The notes below the pieces were generated by a model. The model did no database searches, had not been told where the DNA came from, and saw only the letters and a program-made list of their open reading frames with translations. This document shows, one piece after another, positions 1-8,328 of a DNA stretch of 8,439 nucleotides. Each line of letters begins with the position of its first letter. The stretch's first letter is position 1. The stretch is from the NCBI GenBank assembly GCA_021786455.1, contig JAJYNF010000184.1:1-8439 (forward strand), read 5' to 3'. Both the position numbers and the translations under genes were made by a program. The stretch is from Acidobacteriota bacterium (GTDB taxonomy: Bacteria; Acidobacteriota; Terriglobia; UBA7540).

Positions 1-978
1 GCGCGCGGGGGAGCGGCTGTGGCGGACCGCCTGAAGCGCGCGGTTGGCATCTTCCAGTTGGAAGGTTTCAATTTCCGTTCGCACCGGGATCTCCGCCGCG
101 AGCGAAAGGAAATCGCGCGCGTCCTGCCGCGTTGCGTTGGCGACACTGCGCAATACACGCTCGTGGTAAAGCAGGTTGTAATCCATTTGCGGAATTGGAC
201 TCATGGTGACTCCCGCTAGGGCGACCACTCCTCCCTTGCGCGTGGCGCGCAGGGCATCGAGCGCAAGTCTTCCAGCGGGCGCAAAGATGATGGCCGCGTC
301 CAACGGGCGCGGTGGCGCATCTTCCGCGCCGCCCGCCCATTCGGCGCCCAATTCCTTGCCCGCCTGGCGGTGAGCCTCCGCGCGAGTGAAGACGTAAACC
401 TCGCAACCGGAATACCGTGCCACCTGCAATACGATGTGCGCCGAGGCACCATAGCCATAAAGCCCCAGCCGCTCCCCCGCGCGCGCGCCCGACAAACGAA
501 ACGCGCGGTACCCGACGATCCCTCCGCACAATAGCGGCGCGGCTTCGAGGTCCGTATAGTTCTTGGGCAACCGTACGGCGAAGTTTTCCGGCACGATCAT
601 CGCTTCCGCGTACCCGCCGTCCGCGTGGAGGCCCGTGAAGCGCGCGCGTTCGCACAAATTCTCCATGCCGCGAAGGCAATATTCGCACTGGCCGCAGGTT
701 GAATAGAGCCACGGGACTCCGACTCGATCGCCTTCACGGAAATCGCTCGTACCCGGCCCGAGCGCGTCCACCACACCTACGACTTGGTGGCCCAAGATGA
801 TCGGCAGTTTTGGCAGCGGCAAATCGCCTTCCGCCTCGTGCAAATCCGTGTGACAAACGCCACAGGCCCGAACGCGCAGGCGAATTTCGCCGGGCCCCGG
901 ACTCGGCAACGGCACATCGCGCAGCGCCAGCGGACCTGAGTCGGCGGGCGCCCTTTTTTCCAGCACCATGGCTCGCAT
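1..978 (-). CDS. Zinc-dependent alcohol dehydrogenase, 3' end cut by window edge
   Basis: This is a medium-chain, zinc-binding, NAD(P)-dependent alcohol dehydrogenase; the 326 visible codons lack only the last few residues and the stop. Seen: the catalytic zinc ligands C42 (in ACGVCHTDLH), H64 (in GHQVVG) and C151 (in LLCGG); four structural-zinc cysteines C95, C98, C101 and C109; and the nucleotide-binding turn GYGASA at residues 175-180. The GHQ variant and the GYGASAH turn are typical of the family called 'zinc-binding alcohol dehydrogenase family protein' (TIGR02822-like, from memory), about 330 residues long. It probably oxidises alcohols or reduces aldehydes in the cytoplasm; the substrate cannot be read. 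The start is the ATG at 978-976; a second in-frame ATG lies three codons later, and neither has a strong Shine-Dalgarno. It is divergent from the SYLF gene. The last four visible codons (SPAR) do not look like the family C-terminus and coincide with an inverted copy of bases 466-484, so the left edge may be a chimeric join. Confidence 0.9.
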   Translation of the reverse strand, partial: MRAMVLEKRAPADSGPLALRDVPLPSPGPGEIRLRVRACGVCHTDLHEAEGDLPLPKLPIILGHQVVGVVDALGPGTSDFREGDRVGVPWLYSTCGQCEYCLRGMENLCERARFTGLHADGGYAEAMIVPENFAVRLPKNYTDLEAAPLLCGGIVGYRAFRLSGARAGERLGLYGYGASAHIVLQVARYSGCEVYVFTRAEAHRQAGKELGAEWAGGAEDAPPRPLDAAIIFAPAGRLALDALRATRKGGVVALAGVTMSPIPQMDYNLLYHERVLRSVANATRQDARDFLSLAAEIPVRTEIETFQLEDANRALQAVRHSRSPAR

Positions 979-1022
979 AACAATTTAAGTCTAGCGCAGC
1001 GCGAACGCGGCCAGCAACCGGC

Positions 1023-1041
1023 GTCAGCGACTGTCAGCGAC
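1023..1041. repeat. Tandem 9-bp repeat in divergent intergenic region
   Basis: GTCAGCGAC occurs twice, at 1023-1031 and 1033-1041, so the copies start exactly 10 bases apart, one helical turn. The pair lies between the divergent alcohol dehydrogenase and SYLF genes, about 45 bases upstream of the dehydrogenase start. Such spacing is what a protein-binding direct repeat would look like, but no known operator is recognised and a slippage duplication is equally possible. Confidence 0.4.
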
Positions 1042-1163
1042 GACAACCTCTGTGGGCCAAGGATTTCAGTCACGCTTTGCGTTGTCTGTGGCAAAATAGA
1101 CCAGTGAGTAGGAAGAGCACTCCGAAGGCGCGGCCAGCGGTTGTTCTGAAGCGCGGCTGCGAG

Positions 1164-1168
1164 GGAGG
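1164..1168 (+). promoter_or_regulatory. Ribosome binding site deciding the SYLF gene start
   Basis: GGAGG lies 9 bases before the ATG at 1178 but only 3 bases before an in-frame GTG at 1172. Normal spacing favours the ATG. Confidence 0.55.
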
Positions 1169-1177
1169 AAAGTGAAA

Positions 1178-1867
1178 ATGCGATACTTATTGGCAGGTCT
1201 TCTGTTGACGGGGCTGGTCACTTCCGCGGCCGTGGCCGAAACCACTGCCCAGCGCCTGAAGCGGGCCGCGGAGGTGGTCAGCGCCATCATGAAAGCTCCG
1301 GACCAGAGCATTCCCAAAGGCATTCTCGACACGGCGGTTTGCGTCGCGGTAGTGCCCGGTTACCTGAAAGGCGCCTTTGTCTTTGGTGGCAGCATTGGGA
1401 AGGGCGCCCTGGTGTGCCGGCGCGGCGGTACCGGTCCGTGGGGACCTCCCGCGATGTTCACGCTGGGCGGCGGCAGCTTCGGCCTTCAGATTGGAGGATC
1501 GTCATCCGATGTGGTGCTGGTGGTGATGAATGCCGACGGCGCGCGGACACTTCTCAGGGGGAAGGTCAAGTTGGGCGCGGATGCCGCCGCTGCCGCCGGA
1601 CCGGTAGGACGCCGGGCGGAAGCTTCCACCGGGGCGCTGATGCACACTGAGATTCTCAGCTACTCGCGATCGCGTGGTGTTTTCGCCGGCCTGTCACTCA
1701 GCGGGGCCGTGATCAAGCCAGACGAGAAGGCCGACCGGCAGCTTTATGGACGGCGGGTCACCACCCAAGACATTCTCTTCAAGAATGCCGTTGGAGTGCC
1801 CGCGCCAGCCCGTCCGCTCGATGCCGTGCTGACGAAATATTCGCCGCACGGCGGGCAGAAGTTTTAG
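1178..1867 (+). CDS. Secreted SYLF-domain (Ysc84-type) lipid-binding protein
   Basis: A 229-residue protein from the ATG at 1178 (an in-frame GTG at 1172 would add two residues). It opens with an Arg, then a hydrophobic stretch (LLAGLLLTGLV) and an AVA/E signal-peptidase I site after residue 20, so it is predicted to be exported. The rest is a bacterial SYLF domain: the VCVAVVPG segment near residues 54-61, glycine-rich turns (FGGSIGKG, LGGGSFGLQIGG), VVLVVMN, and the signature SYSRSRGVFAGLSLSG at 161-176, followed by a late conserved Tyr. In eukaryotes the SYLF domain binds phosphoinositides and membranes; bacterial members are periplasmic or surface proteins of unclear role, so membrane or lipid binding is inference. 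It ends with TAG at 1865-1867. The gene stands alone, divergent from the dehydrogenase and convergent with the SAM hydrolase. Confidence 0.88.
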   Translation: MRYLLAGLLLTGLVTSAAVAETTAQRLKRAAEVVSAIMKAPDQSIPKGILDTAVCVAVVPGYLKGAFVFGGSIGKGALVCRRGGTGPWGPPAMFTLGGGSFGLQIGGSSSDVVLVVMNADGARTLLRGKVKLGADAAAAAGPVGRRAEASTGALMHTEILSYSRSRGVFAGLSLSGAVIKPDEKADRQLYGRRVTTQDILFKNAVGVPAPARPLDAVLTKYSPHGGQKF

Positions 1868-2186
1868 CGGAGGCCCTGAGAGGTTTCCGGCCTGCAAGAG
1901 AGCGCGCGAACCTTCTGGTCTGGATAAGAGCGGGCAAGCACCGGCGTTGTCGCAAGACCACCCGGAATGCAAGGTCACCGCAGCCTAGAACCGCGCGTCA
2001 TTCCGCTTGGAACGGTTACCTCCAACCGGCAAGAAAGAGAAACGAAGGAAACCCTGCGGCAATAGTGTGAAAAACTCTCCGTCAAGCCATTTAAGAATGT
2101 AACTTTCATATGCCTTTGCCCACCGCCTCTCGCCAAGACTTCCGAAACGGCGGAGCTCCGCGCTGCCGGCTTTTCAGGCGCAAAGG
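1868..2186. other. Gene-free stretch between convergent genes
   Basis: No convincing coding frame, tRNA or strong intrinsic terminator (stem plus T tract) was found. It separates the convergent SYLF and SAM hydrolase genes, so both should terminate here. The only structure of note is the palindrome at 2150-2161. A weak AGGCC/GGCCT pair (1871-1875 with 1889-1893) follows the SYLF stop but lacks a T run. Confidence 0.5.
2150..2161. repeat. Perfect 12-bp palindrome, possible terminator stem
   Basis: GCGGAGCTCCGC is self-complementary. It lies about 25 bases past the stop of the SAM hydrolase gene and could fold in the 3' end of that transcript. No T tract follows it on the minus strand, so a terminator role is weak inference. 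Confidence 0.35.
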
Positions 2187-3002
2187 TTAGGCCGCACTTG
2201 CGCCAATCATCACGGCTACCTCAACCCCTCGCGCTACCTTGAGCGCCTTTGCCGCCGAGCCGCGATTCGTGCAAATCTCAATAAAGCCTGAGCTGCCGAC
2301 GATGGCGAAAATTTCTGACGGCTTTCCCATGGAGTAGGAAAGATTGAGGCGAGTTACCTCGTTCTCGTTCAGAATGAAACGAAAGGACGGCGGATTTTCC
2401 GCAAAAATTTGCGGGACGTCGGCCGGTGTGATGTTGGTGATGATGTTGCCGAATTTGTCGAGCTTAATCACCACACCTTTAAGCAGGTTTTCACTGATCC
2501 ATTTGGGCTTGGGCGAGGCGAACTTGGCATAGTCCGTGATCACTTCGCCAAACTTGTCCGCGTCCACGCCCTTACTCAGCCATCCGACCACCGGAGCAAA
2601 AATATCGCGGCCGTGGAAGGTGCTGCTGACGGGGTTCAAGAAATAATGATCAGCCGTGATGTGTCGCACTTCGATATTCTCTTCGCGCTCGTAAACTAGA
2701 GAGAGAACTCCGTTGTCGGGAGCAACAAATTTATGCTCCATCGTCCGGGCCAGAATCGGCCGCCGGTTTGAGCCGACGCCGGGATCCACGACGACGAGAT
2801 GGATCGTATCGTTTGGAAAACACTTGTAAGCTTGCGCCAGCGTGTACGCCGCCTCGAAGATGTCGTAGGAGCCGACTTGCTGGCACAAATCCACAATAAC
2901 AGCTTCGGGATTGATATTGAGAATAACGCCCTTCATGGTTCCGACGAAGTGGTCGGAATCCCCGAAGTCCGTCGTTAAGGTAACCAGTTGCTTTCGAGGC
3001 AA
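2187..3002 (-). CDS. SAM hydrolase (SAM hydroxide adenosyltransferase, DUF62 family)
   Basis: A 271-residue cytoplasmic enzyme of the family that includes archaeal DUF62 proteins and, by fold, the fluorinase and chlorinase. Characterised DUF62 members hydrolyse S-adenosylmethionine to adenosine and methionine with water or hydroxide. Seen: the opening TLTTDFGDSD with the SAM-binding Asp; VVDPGVGSNR with D73 and R80; and STFHGRDIFAP with H130. These fit the family's conserved Asp-Arg-His triad and its spacing (D68, R75, H127 in the archaeal enzyme, from memory). The C-terminal half carries the expected DKFGNIITNI segment. Length is normal. The start is a TTG at 3002-3000, preceded by GAGGG four bases upstream; no better in-frame start is visible. 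A promoter lies at 3047-3075. The physiological purpose is unclear; it may adjust SAM levels. It is not operonic with anything here, and the IS256 remnant begins about 100 bases upstream. Confidence 0.9.
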   Translation of the reverse strand: MPRKQLVTLTTDFGDSDHFVGTMKGVILNINPEAVIVDLCQQVGSYDIFEAAYTLAQAYKCFPNDTIHLVVVDPGVGSNRRPILARTMEHKFVAPDNGVLSLVYEREENIEVRHITADHYFLNPVSSTFHGRDIFAPVVGWLSKGVDADKFGEVITDYAKFASPKPKWISENLLKGVVIKLDKFGNIITNITPADVPQIFAENPPSFRFILNENEVTRLNLSYSMGKPSEIFAIVGSSGFIEICTNRGSAAKALKVARGVEVAVMIGASAA

Positions 3003-3046
3003 TTTTCCCTCTCGCGCGAGCTTACGATACGCGCCAGTGAATCCGC

Positions 3047-3075
3047 AAACTATCGGAAAGCTCGCGGATTGTCAA
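3047..3075 (-). promoter_or_regulatory. Sigma70-like promoter for the SAM hydrolase gene
   Basis: Reading the minus strand, a perfect TTGACA (3075-3070) is followed 17 bases later by TAGTTT (3052-3047). This would place the transcript start near 3040, about 38 bases before the TTG start. The promoter is complete between the IS remnant and the gene, so the insertion spared it. Confidence 0.45.
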
Positions 3076-3098
3076 GGTAGTGTTGCGTTCGGGTGACG

Positions 3099-3781
3099 TC
3101 AAGCTGCTTGTGTAAAAAGGCGGAGGGTGCGGTTGCGCCATTCGTTCTTTTCGTTGTAGCCGTTGAAGATGGCATAAATAATCCGATCCGCGCTCTCGGC
3201 GTTGACGGAGCAGACCCTGGGGTGCGTTCGGCGGCGCACATCGACGGAGCACCACTCGATGACGTTGGTGGTGCCGAGCTTCCGCCAGAGGCGCCGGGGA
3301 AAGTCGAAGAAGCTGAGCAGCTCCGGCAAGTCTTGCTCGATCCGCTTCACCATCGCCAGGTATCGCTTCTGCCGGAGGGTGCAGAAGAGACGTGCCGACA
3401 TCACCGCCTGCTGCCGAGTCGAGATGCCCCACAGAAACGCCTCCCGAATCAGCATCAGCACCTCTTCGGCCCGCCGCTGGAACCGCCCGATCCCCGGCGG
3501 TCGAAAACTTCGGTCACGGCTCCGCGCCAACCGCAAACGTAGTGTCCCCAGCCACTTCAGCAGGTCGCGCACGTAATACCCATTGCGATAACTCCGTCGC
3601 TTCCCCGGCGCTCGCTCGGAGCTCTTCGCCACCACGTACCGGTCCCGCTCCCGCCGCGATTGCTCCTCCAGAAACGCCTTCCAGGCCAGCTTTGTCTGCC
3701 CGTACACGTCTCCCTAAAACTCTCCTTGAGATTCTCGGCCCAGTGTTGAAACTCCTCCGCCCATCGGAATACCCTACCCAT
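3099..3781 (-). pseudogene. IS256-family transposase, frameshifted and lacking its catalytic core
   Basis: Transposases of this family are DDE enzymes of about 390-400 residues. Here the ATG at 3781 begins MGRVFRWAEEFQHWAENLK, a recognisable family N-terminus, but the frame changes at about 3706-3709. Two extra bases seem to split the expected Met codon of 'REMYGQ'. The second frame gives 202 residues from YGQTKLAW through the zinc-finger/HTH-like RNGYY, TLRLR and FQRRAEEV segments to GISTRQ at residues 94-99. It then jumps, around 3395-3413, straight to the C-terminal domain (LPELLSFFDFPRRLWRKL, TTNVIE, RIIYAIFN, RTLRLFTQAA). The roughly 170-190 residues usually between these blocks, with the first two catalytic aspartates, are absent; only the Glu of TTNVIE, probably the last catalytic acid, remains. 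It is therefore inactive. No internal stop has built up in the fused frame, suggesting a recent deletion. Confidence 0.82.
3108..3129 (+). repeat. Left terminal inverted repeat of IS256 remnant
   Basis: Begins TTGTGTAAAA and ends GGAGGGTG; the reverse complement of 3840-3861 matches except at positions 11, 13 and 14. It also encodes the end of the transposase (RTLRLFT), whose stop lies just outside the repeat. Confidence 0.75.
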
Positions 3782-3783
3782 CG

Positions 3784-3844
3784 GGGTGTAAGTCTCCTTT
3801 CATAGGATTTGGTCTTCGCTTCCCAGCGTAACCAACTTACACCC
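3784..3844. repeat. Perfect 10-bp inverted repeat inside the IS right end
   Basis: GGGTGTAAGT (3784-3793) and ACTTACACCC (3835-3844) are exact reverse complements with a 41-base loop. One arm overlaps the inner part of the right terminal repeat and the other lies just before the transposase start, with a Shine-Dalgarno-like AAAGGAG between them. It could be a transposase subterminal site or a fold in the leader that limits translation, both inference. Confidence 0.5.
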
Positions 3845-3861
3845 TCCATCCTTTTACACAA
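3840..3861 (-). repeat. Right terminal inverted repeat of IS256 remnant
   Basis: Read on the minus strand it begins TTGTGTAAAA and ends GGAGGGTG, pairing with 3108-3129 at 19 of 22 positions. Confidence 0.75.
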
Positions 3862-4045
3862 TTAAGCTTACGTCTGCTTTAGCTGGCGATTAATTTGAAC
3901 CTAACCTCATCGCCAAACTTTCATTTGAAGAGCATTTATTGGCCTAAGAATTCATTTGCTTAGATTGGATATCCTAAGATATAAAAATGCTCATTTAGGC
4001 CATAGATAACATATAAGTTGCTGAAAATAAATAATAAAAAAATAC

Positions 4046-4076
4046 TTGACATTATTACACTAATATTTTGTAATAC
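4046..4076 (+). promoter_or_regulatory. hsp20 promoter with repeated TACTTGAC motifs
   Basis: A perfect TTGACA at 4046-4051 is followed by TGTAAT (4069-4074, spacing 17) or TAATAC (4071-4076, spacing 19) as the -10 candidate. TATTAC/GTAATA (4053-4058 with 4070-4075) is an inverted repeat across the spacer and -10. TACTTGAC is present at 4043-4050 over the -35 and again at 4077-4084 near the expected start point. These repeats could be repressor sites; no known heat-shock operator (CIRCE) is seen. Confidence 0.55.
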
Positions 4077-4098
4077 TACTTGACTAACACAAATCACT

Positions 4099-4105
4099 AG
4101 GAGGT
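4099..4105 (+). promoter_or_regulatory. Strong ribosome binding site of hsp20
   Basis: AGGAGGT ends seven bases before the ATG at 4113. It is the strongest Shine-Dalgarno in the window. No complementary CCTCC-like segment lies in the short predicted leader, so it looks freely accessible. Confidence 0.75.
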
Positions 4106-4112
4106 TAAGAAC

Positions 4113-4562
4113 ATGGCGATCGTTAGATGGGAACCATTCCGAGACCTGGTAACGGCACAGGATCGGCTGAACCGCGTGTTCAATGAGACGTTCTCGCGGT
4201 TCTTTGATGAAGGTGAAGGCGGGCTTCAGGGGTGGTCTCCGGCGGTGGATATCTTTGAGACGGACAACAGTGTCGTGGTCAAAGCCGAAATGCCGGGGGT
4301 TGATCCCAAGGACATCGAGGCTCGCATCCAGGATGGCACGCTCTACTTGAAAGGAGAGCGGAAATTCAAAAACGAGGTCAAGAAAGAGAACTACCATCTG
4401 GTGGAGCGCTCTTACGGCTCGTTCACCCGTAGCTTCATTCTGCCCACTTCGGTGGATTCCGACAACGTGAAGGCAGAGTACAAGGACGGCGTTTTGACCT
4501 TGACCTTGCGCAAGAAAGAGGAGGCCAAGCCGAAGATCATCAAAATCTCCGGCGCCGAGTAA
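4113..4562 (+). CDS. Small heat shock protein, Hsp20/alpha-crystallin family
   Basis: A 149-residue ATP-independent holdase that should form oligomers and bind unfolding proteins in the cytoplasm until DnaK and ClpB refold them. Seen: an N-terminal arm (MAIVRWEPFRDLVTAQDRLNRVF) of the common bacterial class A type; an alpha-crystallin domain from about residue 44 (PAVDIFETDNSVVVKAEMPGV) to about 135, with the signature GVLTLTLRK at 126-134; and a C-terminal extension with an I-x-I-type anchor (IKI, 143-145). Length is normal. The start is fixed by AGGAGGT at 4099-4105. It lies just upstream of clpB in the same orientation, separated by 265 bases, so the two are probably co-regulated rather than tightly co-translated. 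Its base composition is less GC-rich than clpB, which with the AT-rich upstream island hints at separate ancestry. Confidence 0.95.
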   Translation: MAIVRWEPFRDLVTAQDRLNRVFNETFSRFFDEGEGGLQGWSPAVDIFETDNSVVVKAEMPGVDPKDIEARIQDGTLYLKGERKFKNEVKKENYHLVERSYGSFTRSFILPTSVDSDNVKAEYKDGVLTLTLRKKEEAKPKIIKISGAE

Positions 4563-4577
4563 GCCTCTAAAGGGCTG

Positions 4578-4621
4578 CGGGGGCACAGTTGAGCGGGTGC
4601 TCTCGAACTGAGCAGTCCGCG
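4578..4621 (+). other. Stem-loop after hsp20, possible terminator without T tract
   Basis: Nested complementarity follows the hsp20 stop: GCGG/CCGC (4578-4581 with 4618-4621), CAGTT/AACTG (4587-4591 with 4607-4611) and GAGC/GCTC (4592-4595 with 4600-4603) around a GGGT loop. No T run follows, so it may protect the 3' end or attenuate read-through to clpB instead of being a classical terminator. Confidence 0.4.
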
Positions 4622-4771
4622 ATGGACACCTGTCGGGCCGCGTCGGCTGAACGCTTTAGCTGGCGCGGCCTGATGTTTCTCCCCAGGAGAGAAGGCGGTC
4701 GAAGAAAGCTTCCGCTTGCTTGAGTTCGGCTGTCAGAATTGATATCTGTAGGACTGCGAGTTTTTGACAGT

Positions 4772-4804
4772 GGGACCTAGCGGAGAGAGGGCTGGGAGGG
4801 TCCC
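4772..4804 (+). promoter_or_regulatory. Stem-loop candidate in the clpB leader
   Basis: GGGACC (4772-4777) pairs with GGTCCC (4799-4804) around a purine-rich 21-base loop, ending 12 bases before the clpB Shine-Dalgarno (AAGGAG, 4817-4822). A TTGACA-like element sits at 4764-4769 but has no acceptable -10 at normal spacing. A role in clpB expression is speculative. Confidence 0.3.
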
Positions 4805-4827
4805 TTCATGAAACTTAAGGAGCATTT

Positions 4828-7473
<2,646 letters not shown>

Positions 7474-7512
7474 CGCGGCACGTCCCCCGATAGTGCTAGA
7501 ATTGCTCCAATC

Positions 7513-8328
7513 ATGGCAACGGACAGCGGCAAGGATATGGAGTTCGCCCGAATCGCAGTGGAGGAGGCACGGAAGAGCGTGCCGGAGGACGATCGCATCC
7601 ACCCAAAGGTGGGGGTCGTCGTTGTGAAGGAAGAGAGAGTCCTTGCTATGGCGCACCGTGGGGAGAGCCCAGCTTGCCACGCGGAATTCGTGGCTTTGGA
7701 GCAAAAGCTGAGAGATGAGTCCCTCTCCGGTGCGACGGTCTATACGACTTTAGAGCCCTGTACGACACGGAGTCATCCCAAGATTCCCTGCGCCAGCAGG
7801 CTTGCCGAGCGAAGGGTGGACCGCGTCGTGATTGGCATGTTGGACCCGAATCCCACAATCTGCGGTAAAGGTCAGATGGCGCTACGGGACGCTCGAATCG
7901 CAACAGTTTTCTTTCCGCGGGAGCTAATGGCGGAAGTTGAGGAGCTGAACAGGGAGTTCGTCCGCGCCAACAGGCGTGCTCTAGGCGAGCCTCCGAGGTC
8001 TGGCCCTGACGCGGAAATTCTGAGAATTCGGGCTGACGCGACCAGCCTCATCTACCGCCTCTACCGGGCTCTTCAGAGCCATCTGAAGGACGTGCACTGG
8101 TGGGCAAGCCAGAAGGACGGCAAGGCCTGGAAGCAAATGATCGTGATGCATGGCCCCAGTTCGCGAACGAATACGACAGCAACTATCGAAAAGAGGTGGA
8201 CACCGTTCGGCGAGCGCTTATGGGGCGAGTCCGGCAGCTACCCAGCGTTTCCCCTGATGTGGAGAGGGCCTACAAACCGACCACGGAGTTTCTGCCCGGG
8301 GATCGCCTCATCATGCCCCAAGACATAG
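7513..8328 (+). CDS. RibD-like zinc nucleotide deaminase, C-terminus frameshifted
   Basis: Residues 1-150 form a cytidine/deoxycytidylate-deaminase-fold domain closest in style to the deaminase half of RibD: HPKVGVVVV, the zinc and proton-shuttle motif H56-A-E58, and the second zinc motif P82-C83 with C93 in EPCTTRSHPKIPC. Then come RVVIGMLDPNP and GKGQ, as in the RibD/riboflavin type. There is no reductase domain, so it is not a full RibD; the substrate is unknown, probably a pyrimidine or related base or nucleotide. Residues from about 165 (AEILRIRADATSLIYRLYRALQ) form a helical region I do not recognise. After about residue 208 the frame stops looking like protein, while the frame one base earlier continues convincingly to 8432, so the gene is probably broken by an indel near 8136-8150; the intact product would be about 306 residues. 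The gap after clpB is 39 bases with no terminator, so read-through is likely. The ATG at 7513 lacks a clear Shine-Dalgarno; Met9 is an alternative. Confidence 0.78.
   Translation: MATDSGKDMEFARIAVEEARKSVPEDDRIHPKVGVVVVKEERVLAMAHRGESPACHAEFVALEQKLRDESLSGATVYTTLEPCTTRSHPKIPCASRLAERRVDRVVIGMLDPNPTICGKGQMALRDARIATVFFPRELMAEVEELNREFVRANRRALGEPPRSGPDAEILRIRADATSLIYRLYRALQSHLKDVHWWASQKDGKAWKQMIVMHGPSSRTNTTATIEKRWTPFGERLWGESGSYPAFPLMWRGPTNRPRSFCPGIASSCPKT

Larger units (their letters stand above)
3108..3861 (-). mobile_element. Decayed IS256-family insertion sequence, internally deleted
   Basis: The element is bounded by 22-bp imperfect terminal inverted repeats (3108-3129 and 3840-3861) that match at 19 of 22 positions. 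It encloses an IS256 (mutator-type) transposase remnant read on the minus strand. At 754 bp it is about half the size of a typical IS256 element, because the middle of the transposase gene is missing. Outside the ends, TCAAGCTGC (3099-3107) and TTAAGCTTA (3862-3870) match at 6 of 9 positions in exact register, which may be a decayed 9-bp target duplication. It sits between the SAM hydrolase promoter and the AT-rich region before hsp20. It cannot move on its own, but could be a substrate for a related intact transposase. Confidence 0.8.
3862..4112. other. AT-rich island upstream of hsp20 with nested short inverted repeats
   Basis: Base composition falls abruptly at the IS right end; for example, only 10 of 60 bases at 4021-4080 are G or C, while the flanking genes are GC-rich. 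No gene is seen. It contains GAGCATTT/AAATGCTC (3930-3937 with 3985-3992), GGCCTAA/TTAGGCC (3941-3947 with 3995-4001), the palindrome GGATATCC (3967-3974), and CCTAAG/CTTAG motifs between them. The last 70 bases hold the hsp20 promoter and ribosome binding site. The composition suggests either an acquired segment or an A-tract-rich upstream region for strong transcription. Confidence 0.6.

Noticed and set aside
68..712. Minus-strand 214-codon frame over the dehydrogenase
   Set aside because: The correct minus-strand frame encodes alcohol dehydrogenase with all zinc ligands; this one is an overlapping shadow of low-complexity Arg/Gly content.
2013..2028. CGGTT/AACCG hairpin in the intergenic stretch
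   Set aside because: Only 5 base pairs, no T tract, and too far from either stop to act as a terminator.
3514..3861. 115-codon minus-strand frame starting inside the IS right repeat
   Set aside because: It uses neither of the two frames that match IS256 transposase. It is read as a shadow, although it begins at the terminal repeat.
4080..4112. RNA thermometer (ROSE or fourU) in the hsp20 leader
   Set aside because: The predicted leader is only about 30 bases and has no segment complementary to AGGAGGT.
4719..4725. CTTGAGT before clpB, resembling half of an HspR HAIR operator
   Set aside because: The matching second half (ACTCAAG after 7 bases) is absent; a single 7-mer is not evidence of an operator.
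8125..8150. Programmed -1 ribosomal frameshift in the deaminase gene
   Set aside because: No X-XXY-YYZ slippery heptamer or clear downstream stem-loop is visible; an indel is simpler.
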